In this document: positions 24,520 through 36,979 of the stretch, in pieces
Layout: the number at the start of each line of letters is the position of its first letter
Position numbering within the stretch: the first letter of the stretch is position 1
Source of the DNA: Clytia hemisphaerica
Lineage: Eukaryota; Cnidaria; Hydrozoa; Leptothecata; Clytiidae
Assembly (NCBI GenBank): GCA_902728285.1
Contig: CACVBU010000558.1
Location: forward strand, 386,599-450,598
DNA length: 64,000 nt
Reading direction: 5' to 3'
Program-made: the position numbers and the translations under genes
Notes under the pieces: model-generated
Database searches by the model: none
What the model was told of the DNA's origin: nothing
Seen by the model: the letters and a program-made list of their open reading frames with translations, nothing else

Positions 24520-26208
24520 CAGGGGGGGGGGGGTACATCCGCAGGGTACTAACCCATAGGGTACTAACCTGATTTTTAAGAAAAATTGTCTTAGGTACCA
24601 CCACCCCCTTTTTAGTACCGGGTACTTACTTTTTCTTAAGGAAAAAGGGACCCCCACCCCCCTTTTAGTACCGGGTACTTACTTTCTTTTAAGGAAAAAG
24701 GGACCCCCACCCCCTTTTTAGTACCGGGTACCAGCTTTAAAATTACCAAGGAAAATAGGAGACACCACCCTTAAAACTTGCCAAGCATGGTCCCAATCTT
24801 TCAAAAGCCAGCAAAAGCAGCTCTTTGTTGTTATTATGACTTGTATATACCATGTTCTAACTCAGATCCTCTTAAAAGTTCTTTAAATCAAACACAACTT
24901 TTAATTACAAAGGTAAAACAAGGAAATTCCTTGGCAAAAGTAAAATATTATATAGCTGTAATAACGGCAATAAAAGTATATATCTATCAGAAGAAGTAAA
25001 AATCAAGTTGATAAAAATTGAAGAATAGTATGAAAGCTTGGATTGGATGGATTTCCTTATTTTTTTCTTCAATAGATTGGTAATTTATTCAAATTATTCA
25101 AAACTGTGTCAATCTTATGAAAGAAGTTGAAATAGAAAAAAGTTGCATTGTTGGCTCTGGTCGGCTTTATTTAGTTGACCTGCCTCCGTCTTAATTGTCA
25201 TAAACAGACAAACAAACAAACAAACAAATATAAACAGAAATAAGCTATAGGGTATAATATAAACTGCAATAAGCTAAAATACACGTTTTTTTTTACAAGG
25301 AACACGTTTATAAGGAACTCGAGGCTGAAAATGGTCCAAAAAATAAGGAATTTTTGCGAATCCAAACGTAGCAGCTATGTAAATAAGGAACTCGATAAGG
25401 AACTTTGAGGCTGAAATTCTCTGTAAAAATAAGGAACTCCAGGCTCAGAGCAAAGTTAAGGTTCCTTATAAAAAAAAAACGTGTAAACTAACCCCTCTAA
25501 CAAAAACCAGGCTGTAGAATCATCAGTTTGGATAAGAATTTTATTGTTTAAAAGACAGATTGTATCACTTTGGATGCAACAGCTTGTAATTCTTTTCATC
25601 AGAAGGCAATGACAAACATATACCTCGTTCTAACTTGAGATATCAAAGACACGAACTATCCTTCTCACTAATTAAAACAATACTGATTTTGAACAATAGC
25701 TTTCTTTACATTAGCTATTTCAATATTTGTATAACTTAGTCATAAAATTCTCCTCTTAGAAAGTAGGGAAAGTACCCATAAATTTGAATAAAATAATTCT
25801 TTATTGATAGAAGCATAACAGTTCTTTTTTCTGAAAACTATTGAAACTAACAACCTCCAAACTTCCCTACATACTTGATAAGCAGGGAAATACCTTCAAT
25901 TGGAAGGGGAAACTTTTCAATACTGTCAGATACTGTAAGCCATAACAAGGAAATCTATTCTCATCAAAATCCTGAAAGTTGAAGACAAAAAATTAAACAA
26001 ATATACCATATTCAGGGCCTGAGTACTTGAAGAAAAATTGAAATGATACCCACCCCACCCTAAAATTGGTACCGGGTACTAACTTAAAATTGGAAATATA
26101 CCCACCCCCACCCCAAAATTAGTACCGGGTACTAACTTTTTTGAATTTCCAAATTAGACACCACCACCCGGCTATGGGTTAGTACCCCGCGGCTGTACCC
26201 CCCCCCTG
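24520..26208. mobile_element. hAT-like non-autonomous element, CAGGGGG ends
   Basis: Left CAGGGG..GGTACATCCGCAGGGTACTAACCC, right GGGTTAGTACCCCGCGGCTG then TACCCC..CCCTG. An 8-bp direct repeat TGTTATCC flanks it (24513-24520 and 26209-26216). CAGGG ends and 8-bp duplications are typical of hAT; no transposase is present. Confidence 0.65.
25280..25484. mobile_element. MITE, ACACGTTTTTTTTT ends, intact copy inside the hAT-like element
   Basis: 205-bp inverted-repeat element, left ACACGTTTTTTTTTACAAGG, right CCTTATAAAAAAAAAACGTGT-like. Same family as the element its host interrupts. Confidence 0.7.
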
Positions 26209-28161
26209 TGTTATCCAAATTTAGCAGCTATGTAAATAAGGAACCTGATAAGGAACTTTGAGGCTGAAATTCTCTGTAAAAATAAGAAACTCCAGGCTCA
26301 GAGCAAAGTTAAAGTTCCTTATAAAAAAAACGGGTACACCAAGAGGGTTAGATTATAGATTTGCAATAAGGGTAGGTGAAATATCAAACTTTCTGTATAA
26401 AAATAATACGATGGCTAAAATTTTGGAAGTTTATATTATCCTGTCTTCTATTGGAGTTGCAAGTTAGGGTTGCTTTTGAGAGGGGGAGTGATAATTTCTA
26501 ACGACAAAACATTGCAGTACCAGACATTTGTTTCCCCTAGATAGGTGTTTAACCTAGCTATGGCGGAATGCCTTTACATGTTTCCTGAAAGAAATCTAAC
26601 TAAAAAGACAGTATAGATAAATTATAAAAGGTCAGGAAAGCATATTCAAAATTTAGAGGTCTGTAAGCCACGAGTTACAGTCAATTTATATCTCCGTACA
26701 AAGGAGAGCCAATTCAGTATAAATAGAATTTTAACGTGTTACCATGATATCATAACGAATAATGGGCGGTTTCAACCTTTACAGAGAATACCCTGTCTAC
26801 TATGGTTTATATTGCCTGCCAGCTTGCGAAACACTGACAAATAGTTTTTTTGGATCAAATGTGTTAATCCAGTTTAAGCCACTAGGTAACACCTTCTGAA
26901 TACAATTTTTAACTCCGTAAGAAAGGAGTGCCAAATAAGTTATGACGTAAAAATCCTTCAATTGTTTATAATGTTATAGTTTCTTTGGGGTAGACCATAC
27001 ATAAGGCAAGAGACTTAGCTCTAGTTTAGACAGCCCATTTTCTGTCCTGTCTATTTCAATGTTAGGATGGGTAGAAATTTGGCAGAAAGTTAGAAGATAA
27101 ATCTCAGATTTAGAAAGAAGACAATTGCATTGACGTCAAAAGAGGGCAATGCATTGACTTAAACAGCCAACCTTCCAATATCCCAGGGCAAGATGAAGGA
27201 CATTTGGAGTAGAACTTAAATATCAGAAACTAGAAAGACTTTGGTGAAAAAAAAACTATTAAACACATGTGTTAAAAATGATAAAGAATAGTAAATAAAA
27301 CATAACAAAAAATAATGGGCACGTTTGGGGTAAAACCATTGTAGGTTTAGAAAAAGAATTTATGATTAAAAAATGTGGAAATTGACCAAATACAGGGTCA
27401 AGTATTTTAAGGCCTCTCTATAATAAAAACTTGACTTATTTCAAATGAAATGGAAACAATAAATGTATCCATCATTAGACATCGAGTTGTCAATTTTAAT
27501 AGGACAAGGTAAACACATCAAAACTCTACACTTAGTTGAACAAGATCATTGTATTGAAGGGGGGGGATAGATGGGCACTGGAAAAATGATCTAAAAGCGT
27601 CATAAAATAATTAACTTAAGAAAGCTAAGATCTAACAAAAACTACAGTGATAAAAAATAATAACAAAAATAATAAGTTACCAGATATCAAAAACATTTCA
27701 TAAAAAAACGTGCAAAACTTTTTAAAAATATACTGACGATTACATCGATGCTGGCTTTTTTTCATAATACAAAACATTTAAGCTTAGCTTCATAATTCTG
27801 CCAAACATACAGTTTCTTGTTCTTTCTAAAATTAGCTTTTAAGTTAGTAAAATTAGCCTGACAGATAAGCCGCCAGAAAAAAATGAGGGCTTTCTCAAAA
27901 ACCATCAACCTAAGATGATCAGAAAAACATAGTGCCAAACTTTATAATAAACAATTAAAAATATACTTATTCAAAAAGAAATTTCAAAAAAGTAGAACTG
28001 TAGACATCAGAATTACTCATTATACACAATATCTGCATATGCAGCACTCTTATCTAAAACCATTTTTCTCAGTGTTAAACATCATAGAAAAGGATGTGGC
28101 GACATATAGAAAAAGGTTAAATGTGACCAATTAGCCACATGAAGTAAAAGGTGCGACCAAT

Positions 28162-31100
28162 TTACAACATGGCTTTCAACTTCTTTCTCAATCCGTACCA
28201 TTCTTCTTCTTCTGCAGCCAATTTTTCGGTAAATGCCTTACCCAAGGGGCTGGTGACCTGAAAATACAACAAAGAATTTATATTCAAAATATGTACACTT
28301 TAAGAGAACATTATTAGCTAAATAGATTATAGTTAGTTAGGCTAGTAGATTTCTCCTAAAGATATTATGCTTAATGGTTACATTTGGTTATATTTTGAGA
28401 GGCAAAAAACAATAGCCTCCTGATCAGTCATTTAGGGATATCAAAATCAAAATACAATGGAGTTTCTATAACTCGAACAGGCACAGTGAACACAAATTTG
28501 TTCGAGTTAAGGAGATTTCGAGATATGCAGTTAGGTCTTATAAGGTATTGTTAATTATAGGGACGAGAAAACTTGTCCAAGCTAAGAAGACATTCGAGTA
28601 AAAGAGGTTCCAATAAAAAAGATTCCACTGCACCTTAATTTTGTCATCCTCATCATCCTCATCATCCTCATCATCCTCTTCATCTTCCCATTTCTCATTG
28701 CCAGTCATCATTGGTTTTTTCTCCCCATTCTCTTTCTTCTGTACGAAACATTAAAAAAAAAGTTATTACAGTATTTGACTATCTACCAGTATCCTTTTAT
28801 ATATATGTGACAAAATTAAGAATTTCTGTCCAACTATATTCACTCATTGGGTGGCAGAGCAGGTGTATGCATTCTGCCCTTATTGGGACTCCTCAGCACA
28901 CATGAAGATTGACTACTGCATCAATTGATTATAAAACTACATTCGACAAAAAAATAATTACTCTTGACCCAATAGGCCTAAATATGATATAATATCAGGG
29001 GTGAGAAAATGAGCTAGAATGCTAAGCAACCCCAGACCGGATCAGAAAATTGAAGTTGTTTATGAAAAAAATGTGTAAACTAACCATGGTCATTTTTTCG
29101 CTCACTTTCATTGCTTCTTGCAACATACGTTGTTCCCATTCAGCTTCAGCTTTTTCATACTCAGCACGTTCTTGTGGTGTCAAAGCAGCAAGTTTCCTCA
29201 GTTTCTCTTCGTCCATCTCGTTGTTGGTAACTTTTTCAATTTTGGTCTCAATTGGTTTCTAAAGAATAAATCAATTCAATGATAAATCTGACAAAAGAAG
29301 TCTGGCAAATAAGTTGGAATCTATAAAGTTAAATCCACAACGTCGGCACTGTGTTAAGATAGAAGATGGGATCAATCATTGACAACACTATACCGGGTGC
29401 CCCCAAAAAAAGTAAACAGATTTTGTCAAGATATTGTGAGTTTCACATTAGAATTTCCTTTAAAATGGAGTCTATCCGCACAATTTAATAGGTCTGGTTG
29501 AAAATAGATGATAACAAAATTTGATATAATTGAAAAAGGACAGAAATATAAGATAACGAATCTTCATTACAGTGACAACAATGATCTTCTTGTTTTTCTT
29601 GGCCATTTTCTTGAACAATTTCCTACAGAAAAAAAGAGAGATGTGTTAGAAAATATAAATTGAAGCATTGAAAATCAACAAATTCAAGAAAATTTGTAGC
29701 CATTTTAATTTCTTGTTAGAGCTAGGTTCGTAGTTGAAAACCTGTAGGCAAAATCAGAACAATGATTATCATGACTAGTTAACCTAGAAGACTGCAGACT
29801 TTACATGGCATAAAATATGGACTGGATCGAGTAAAAGTCAATTACAAAAAAACTTTTTTCATACTTGATTTTCTTTACAGGGAATCCTGGGTATTGTTTG
29901 CGGATTTCTTTCAAAGAATCTTTGGTCAACCATCGAGATGCATGATGTGGTTTGGTGAATGTCTTCTCCAACCATTTCTGGATTTTGCTTTCTAAAATGT
30001 GGAATAGATCAAAATGGCAATCAAAATAAGTTAAAATTGGCATCAACAATAAGAACCTTGAACTTAGATAAAAAAATTCTATCCCTAATATGGGACAGAT
30101 AAATCATTCTACACATTGCTTTTTTGGTTGACTTTTTAAGACCTTGAGCACAATAATTAATGATTAAAAGTATTACAGAATTTTTTGAGTATTTACTTAA
30201 AATATTTAAAAATAATAAAACTTTAAAGATTGGCATTGGATTGAAAATGGAAATGTGGTGTTAGTTTTATTTGAACTGTTGGATATTTTCAATAAGTGAA
30301 TGAGCATTGACAATCCATTGTAATTTGTGAAAACATCAATATTTTATGAAAATGATATTTCCATAAATAGTATTGTTAGAATCAAGAAAACGCAGTTTCA
30401 GAATCCCAGTTATTATTTGAAACACTTATCAATTATTCATATTTCCACCCCATGTGGATTGAAACATCTTAAAAATAATCTTTGCTTCATTTTAGCTTTT
30501 ATGAATAACACTTGTCTCCAAAAACCCCATGGCTCTTTCCTTCAAAACAAAACCTTCTTAGTTTTACGATATCAAAAGAGTTGTTCCTCATTTTAAAAAT
30601 AGAAAACCTTTAGAAATGTGATTGGGAAAAAAGATTGGGACTATTTGACTTTAAAGCAATCATTCCATTCTCTGCTATAACTTAAAGACAATATTTGGGG
30701 GTAAAAAAAGCCACAGAAAGGGCGACACTTCCGTGCTGAGTCAGATAGATAAAAGCTACTTCTTTACGCAACGCTAACCTCTAAGCAAAATGAAAGAACG
30801 AATATTGTTTCGAGATATGACCTCACATCCTATTGCGTTTGTAAACACTTACTAAAAATTTACATTTCAAAAAACTCTTTCTAATCTTGTCGCACTTGTT
30901 TCTACATTATATGCATGCACATATTAATGCCTGGCTAGTGCACATGCGTGAGTGTTTCTGCAATATTGCAAACTCGGAATCGTTGGAACCTTCAATCAAA
31001 ACAAAACCTTTAATATATTGATAATTGTCAAAAAGACAAAAAAGGCTGCATCATATTTGAATAAAATCCAGTATTTTGAAATGAATGATAGCCAAAGTTA

Positions 31101-33571
31101 GCTTCGAACTTTCATTGGATAAGTACAAATTTAATTAAATCTTACTGAAGAGTGGATCAATCTTAGAGACTTTTTTTTGAAATGGGAAAAAGTGAACTTT
31201 TTTATAATGTTTTCGAAAATTTCTTACCATGGCTTTCTTTCATTTCCTTTGCATCTTCAAATGTTCCTTTCAATACAGGGACGACTTTTTCATGAGCTTC
31301 TTTGGCTTTCCCCATAAGTTCCTCATTTGCTGCTTTGATAGCTTCTAAGAGAGGAAAAACTATAATCTCAAGTTTATGATTATGGAAAGCTTAAGTTAGA
31401 TAGACAACTGACCAGTGTTATCAAACGTTATCAAACGTTATCAAATGTTATCTTCACACTTTGGCAAAATTTAACTTCAATGAATTTCCAACGAAATCAG
31501 AGAAAGCTATCAAGGAAAAAGAGTTGAAAAAATTGAAAATAATGCAGATTCTTTTAAAAAGTTACCTTTGACCATTTGTTTTTCCTCTTCAATGTTTTCT
31601 TTGTGTTGCATGAAGATTGGTTCAACCCATTTTTTGGCTTGTTTCTTTAAAATTTCAACACTCATACCTTTCATTTCAGCCTGAACACTTTGTTTGATTT
31701 TCATTGCAATATTGTGAACCTTTTTCTTCCATTGTCTAAATAATTTTTTTGGTAAGAGACTTTTAAGATCTCCATTGATTTTCTTATACATTGCTTCAGC
31801 AGTTTCAAATTTTTCTGGGTTGTTCAATTCTTGGAGAATGAGATTCCATTTTTCGACAAGTTCCTCCATTTTTTCATCTCCTTCCTCTTGAAGAATATCT
31901 TTAAATGTTATGTTTTGTAAATAATCCTTGGTAACCTCAACCCAATCATTCTGAAAGACATGGAGGCAAAATGAATCAGTTACAATACCTTTTAAAATGA
32001 AGTGTAATATGTTAATAAAATGATCGATAACCTGCTACATTGTACAATAAAACAAGGCAAGTGGAAATTATTAAAAAAGGGGGATAGAATCTAAAAGATA
32101 AATTTGAAAGATAAAACTCTCACATTTGGCAAGTCAGTTTTGAAATTCTTTACAATTTTTCCGCTGACTTTCTTGATATGACTTCCCAAAGTATCCATTT
32201 TTTCTTTGACTTTTGCATCATCGACAACTTCACTTAAACCAGTGAAAAGATTGCTCAACCAATTTCCTTGAGCTGTAATAAAGTAAAAGAGTTTTAATCA
32301 AAAGTGCTAACTGGTATTTGTCAATGTCACTGAATAACAATACATAATATACACTACTTTTTTAATTCACCTAGTTCACAATTATGGGCCTTAATATTTT
32401 ATAGTCTTTCGTATTGCTTTTGAGTTTAAAATGGTACAGTAGCTAAAACAAATTAAAGCTGGAAATTTCAACTTTTCATTGTATGGTTCTTGTGATGAAA
32501 ATTCAAATCAAAATTAGATGTAGTTTTTGTCCTTTGTATATAATAGAAGATAATTTTTGAGTTTTTTGAAAGAAATAGAATGAACAATTTAGGAATTGGG
32601 AAAAGCAAGTTTTGAATCACTTCGATTGTCTTCTCCTAGCTTCACCAAAAACCCTTTTAGAATAGTTTTTTAGGAGAATGCGACGGTCTCTTAAATAAAT
32701 AATTACTACTACTTTTTGCTGATAACTATGGAATTGATTTGTCTTTTATAATATAGCTGCTACTAAGAGACAAAAAGTGTCATCACAAGCGAAATGAAAT
32801 TGAGTGGTCTTGATTTGCTGGACCATCTTTGATTGTTCTCTAACATTCCAGAGTATACAGGAATGTTTTATAATGGTCAGAAATGTCTCAGAAAATTCAA
32901 TAACGTTCTATATCACCCAGGAACGTTTGTGAACGCTCAACCCCTTGTTTCTAGTGGTTAATATCTAGCTCAATAAGAACGATTAGGAGCATTCAAGAAC
33001 GTTGATATACAATCCTATACTTTCTTAGACACTCTTAAACTACCCTATGTTGGTCTAATATCAACATCCCTCATCTAATTCCGACATCCTTCCCATCACT
33101 GATTGAAAAAGGTTTTTTCCTCTCTGATCACTAAGCAAAGAAAAATAGTTTTGACATTTCTCTTATTTTCAGCTCTTAATTAAAAAGGGTCTCCGCATTT
33201 TAGATGAAGGATGTTGACATTACACCAAGTTACCGTCAACTGCTCTAACTTGGGACTATCTGACAAAACATGGGACGGCCACCATTTGATTTGAGTCAAG
33301 GAACGGTGTATTTAAAAATACACGATTTCTCTTTCGATTTTACAGTGTAGTGAGAATAAATACAGACCAGATATGCAACAGAGTCCCATGTTTCAACCAA
33401 TCATCCCAAGTAGTTAGAGCAGTTGACGGTACGATAGTTGATAAAGGGGTCAATTATTAAAGGACTGTTCAAGAACGCTCTGTATCGTTTTATGTGATAA
33501 AAATTTAATTCTAAAGAAGGTTTACCTGAAGAAACTAGAAGGAAAATTCCAAAAATGCTAAGAAACTTCAT
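28162..33571 (-). CDS. Secreted lysine/glutamate-rich protein of unknown family, 9 exons, 416 aa
   Basis: A complete gene; I do not recognise the family. Exons in coding order: 33526-33571, 32124-32272, 31566-31950, 31228-31344, 29865-29991, 29571-29622, 29085-29258, 28634-28738, 28162-28257. Lengths sum to 1251 nt, ending in TAA, with all phases consistent and GT-AG borders. The first exon encodes a clear signal peptide (MKFLSIFGIFLLVSS, cleavage expected near SG-AQG). Residues about 17-66 form an amphipathic segment (NWLSNLFTGLSEVVDDAK). Exon 3 (128 codons) is rich in K, E, W and I (KKWVEP, FRQWKKK). Later come a basic stretch (KKMAKKNKK), a predicted coiled segment (LTPQERAEYEKAEAEWEQ), an acidic run of E/D (about residues 368-382) and a C-terminus rich in E then K ending KAML. 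There is no membrane segment or KDEL signal, so export is likely. Role unknown. Confidence 0.85.
28634..28738 (-). CDS. Exon 8 of the secreted protein gene, acidic (EDD) repeat exon
   Basis: A 35-codon exon of the gene above. It holds a trinucleotide-like array on the plus strand (ATCCTC repeats, 28646-28680) that encodes consecutive E-D-D units between NEKWEDE and DKIK. Both borders keep phase 0. Because the array encodes codons in threes, length changes would stay in frame, so the acidic run may vary between individuals. Confidence 0.8.
33046..33234. mobile_element. MITE of the TTGGTCTAAT family
   Basis: Ends GTTGGTCTAATATCAACATC and GATGTTGACATTACACCAAG-like. Shares CTCTCTGATCACTAAGCAAAG and other words with 56895-57495 and with the fragment 38510-38665. 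Confidence 0.6.
33231..33431. mobile_element. 201-bp MITE with perfect 20-bp ends
   Basis: TACCGTCAACTGCTCTAACT at the left and its exact reverse complement at the right. Lies in intron 1 of the secreted-protein gene, directly next to the MITE at 33046. Confidence 0.75.
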
Positions 33572-34634
33572 GTTTCTTTCTCTCTTCAAAAAACGTAACA
33601 CACCACTCTTCCTACAAGAACCAACTATTAAATATCTAAAACAAAAAGTTACCAAGATGACAAATTTGAAACAAAAAAGTCCTGAATGCTTTGTTGCGAA
33701 GCGAATATACATGAGCGAAGCAGTTTTGCTATCGTGTATATGTACCTTTAAATCTCACCTACGCTGGGGAGCGCAAATGAAAAATTACTATATATATCCA
33801 ATCTTTCAAACGCAGAAATGATTGAGAAAGCCGTCCGCCCTTCCTTAGATCAAACCTAGAATCGCGGCGGAGAGACCTGGAATTACGGATGGTTAAATTC
33901 GTTTTTTTCAAAAAGTGTCGCCTCGTGCGTTTAGATATACCAATTCTTAAAAGCTACGGAGATAATACGCGTGGTTACCGGTACTAAATGCGCCTTGTTT
34001 TTATCTCCTTAAGGTTTAAATTAGGAAATCTAAAGAAGAGATCGGAAAATCAGCGCGGGCTGGAAGCGTTCAAGAAGCGTTCAAATGGCGCTCATTTTAC
34101 AAGAAGTCATTGCATTGACTCGAGCACAGTCTTTCGAAGGGCTTTCGAACTTTTCCAAATTCGAATGTTGACTAAAACAACAAACAAACATTTATTGTTT
34201 TGAAAAGATAAATTGGTGTTTTGAAAAGAGATGGTGCTTGATGAAGAGGAACTTGCGGAATGAGAAGAAAGAAGATGGAATTTTTATTCTTTCATCGACA
34301 GGCAAGGCTCAACAGAGTTGTCGCTTCATTGCAAGAAGAGGATCTAAGCTGAAGAAATGAACTGTATACATATGGTGGGAAAGCCATTCCTTTTGGTTTA
34401 GATTGAATCTTGGTAGTATGTTGAAGTGAGCATCACTGGACTTTTTGTATGTTTTGAATTGATGGGAACAAAAATATTCTGCGCTTTTGGATATGGCTAA
34501 CCTGGAAGAATTTATTCCTCCACTTATTCAGTGGAAGGAGAAATGTTTGTTTGTCGTTGTTTATGAAATTTTGGCTTGACCAACCCTCGATACGATGATG
34601 TGGGATCTTTGGTTGTTTGTTTTTTATGAATACG

Positions 34635-35326
34635 CATCGATAGTAGAGGGCATTTTGTAAAATCGCTCGACTGTTTTGTTAGAAGCACTTGTTATACATT
34701 TTTGGAAAGCTAAGGGGTAGGGGAATCGAAATTACTATGTTTCCAATTTTTTTTCGGACACTTTGGTGTGATTTTCGGACAAATATGACGGTCTCAGGCA
34801 AAAATCATAGGGTTAAAAATTAATGAAAATTTTAGCTCGAGAAAACGGAGACCTGTTGTATATTTCTGGAAAGCTCTCAAAAAATTAGGATTAGAGATAT
34901 ATTACAAGTATAGGTGATTTCAGTACCTAACTCGAGATATTGAGCTTCAAAAAGCGCAAAAACTGGACAAAATAGCTGTTTCTGGCTGAAAAACACGGTT
35001 TTCAAGGGTTAATATCTCGAGTTAGGTACAGAAATCACCTATACTTGCAATATATCTCTAATCTTAATTTTTTGAGAGCTTTCCAAAAATATACAACAGG
35101 TCTCCGTTTTCTCGAGCTAAAATTTTCATTAATTTTTAACCCTATGATTTTTGCCTGAGACCGTCATATTTGTCCGAAAATCACACCAAAGTGTCCGAAA
35201 AAAAATTGGAAACATAGTAATTTCGATTCCCCTACCCCTTAGCTTTCCAAAAATGTATAACAAGTGCTTCTAACAAAACAGTCAAGCGATTCCAAAAAAT
35301 CGAACAAAATTCCCCCTACTACGATG
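34635..35326. repeat. Fold-back element, about 300-bp arms
   Basis: Left arm 34635-34942 and right arm 35011-35326 are near-perfect reverse complements (for example GAAGCACTTGTTATAC / GTATAACAAGTGCTTC and TACCTAACTCGAGATATT / AATATCTCGAGTTAGGTA), with a loop of about 68 bases. No target duplication found. Confidence 0.85.
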
Positions 35327-36944
35327 GTCAGAGATATAGAACATTGACATGTGACTGTATTATAAAGGATTATATTGCTGATAATGGTAATTAATGGCTT
35401 GTAAAATCTCGAAATACAACGACAAAACATGACATTATGTTTATGGATGCATTTTAATTGTTTTGAAGTCCTGTGCTACAGCCTAGAAAAAAGTCACAGA
35501 TTTTTTACTTTTTATGTGAAGAGTTTGCTCCTGTTTGTCAACAACTCGAGTAAGAGGGTAAAAGACTGCCAAGTACTTGCCTCCAGCAAACTTAAGATAA
35601 GAGTTTCTTTGAAAAAAATCACAGCCAGTAAAATTTAGAGTTTTTACTTAGTAGAATCGTTGAAGAATACTTTCTATATCTCAGTTTTTTTATCTGGTTT
35701 TTCTTTATTTTTATCTCAGTATTTTACAGCGCTAATAGTTTAGATATGATTTCAGAACTTTGTAAAATTTTTCAGAATTTACGATGCAATGATACAATAT
35801 TCCTAATTAATATGGTTATTGAATTTTGAAACTACATAAGTCAACTTATTTCTATTAAATTCTAGTCTTGAAATCCTCTGTATTTCACATCCCTGTCTCA
35901 ATAAGCCAGTGATGTTTAAAGTTTGTTTAACTTTTTTTTGATTCTCTGGGCTCTTTGCAAGGAAGACCTTTTGAAGAGGCTAGAGAGGTCGAAATTTTTG
36001 CCAAGTTTTCCAGTGGGTCTATGACACAGGGGTGTTTATGTTAGGAGAAAAGTTTTCGAATGTTATTTTTTTTCGAACGTTCGAAATTTAAAATTAGAAA
36101 GATTCGAAAGTTCGCAACGCAAGGAGTTCGAAACCGGAAGTAAAACGAGACTAAAACAAAAACTAAGAAATAAAAATACTCAAGGCTCAGGGTGGACAAA
36201 TGATTATTGAACTTTTCACAACGATTCATGAAAAAAATCATAATTTTCTTCAAATCCGTAGAAGTAAACGTCGTAAGTTTGTACACCTGAAGTGTTTGAG
36301 TGTATCTCTAAAGATGCTCGGTCTTCCTGAACCTGAGCAGTTGTTGGGGTTTCGCGGGGTTTACATTTACGAATTGATTATGAATCTATTTTAACTTGCA
36401 ATTTCTAGTGCGTGACCCTGTAAATATTTTGCTTGCAACTTGCGAATCGAGTGACTTGCCTGGATCGCTTCGCAATTCTTATACATATACACTAGTCAAA
36501 CGCTGAATACTTCAATCAAACTGGATTATTAAGAATGGTCATAAAAAAAGTTATTCAATCAAAATTCATGCTCCTTTCCTCTTTCTCGTTTTTGATAATT
36601 TTTTGATTTCAGAATAAACGATATATATCATCCGTCGCTCGGTTATTATTGTTAACTCGCGAGTTTTTATAGGTTGAATTTGACTCAAATCGAAACAACC
36701 AGGCTAGACGAAATCAAAGTTTGGAAGATTGGAAAAATAATTCTTTTGGCGGATAATTCTAGAGTTGCCGCCCATATTTTGTTTGCAGGGCGTTTGAACT
36801 GAACACGGGTGGAAAATCTCCAATTTCACGACTCCGATGATCAGACCACGGAACTCCTCGGAACACGGCAGGAGAAAGAAACACGGAAACAGGAAACAAT
36901 CAAAACAAAAGTGAGAAAGACATGTCAGCAGTATAGTATACAGT

Positions 36945-36953
36945 ATATAAAGT
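36945..36953 (+). promoter_or_regulatory. TATA-like sequence before SVOP exon 1
   Basis: TATATAAAG-type sequence about 30 bases before the ATG at 36980. This is close for a TATA box with a leader, so it may be chance in AT-rich DNA. Confidence 0.2.
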
Positions 36954-36979
36954 GCAGCTATCATAAAAATTTGAGGACC

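Larger units (their letters stand above)
24379..26335. mobile_element. Interrupted MITE, ends ACACGTTTTTTTTATAAGGAA
   Basis: Left 24379-24520 and right 26217-26335 together match the intact element at 25280-25484 (same ends; GGAACTCGAGGCTGAAAATG; GCAGCTATGTAAATAAGGAA). It is split by the element at 24520-26208. Confidence 0.65.
24092..28161. other. Intergenic region between ANAPC7 and the secreted-protein gene
   Basis: Mostly repeats to 26335 (see nested entries), including a tandem pair at 24598-24735 (about 62-bp unit with GTACCGGGTAC) and an ACAA microsatellite at 25206-25230. From 26336 to 28161 I see AT-rich sequence without recognisable genes. The promoter of ANAPC7 must lie just right of 24091; no core motif stands out. 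Confidence 0.6.
33572..36979. other. Divergent intergenic region: secreted-protein gene and SVOP
   Basis: It should hold both promoters. A TATATATA run at 33789-33795 could serve the minus-strand gene. The region also includes the fold-back element 34635-35326 and an A/T-rich remainder. I saw no extra exon: the short open frames here lack plausible splice sites or recognisable products. Confidence 0.5.

Noticed and set aside
24520-26208. Autonomous hAT transposon
   Set aside because: No transposase or BED/hATC-type frame inside; only non-autonomous structure.
36809-36979. In-frame upstream extension of SVOP exon 1
   Set aside because: The frame is open but begins at GTG, with no ATG before 36980; the ATG at 36980 has a good context.
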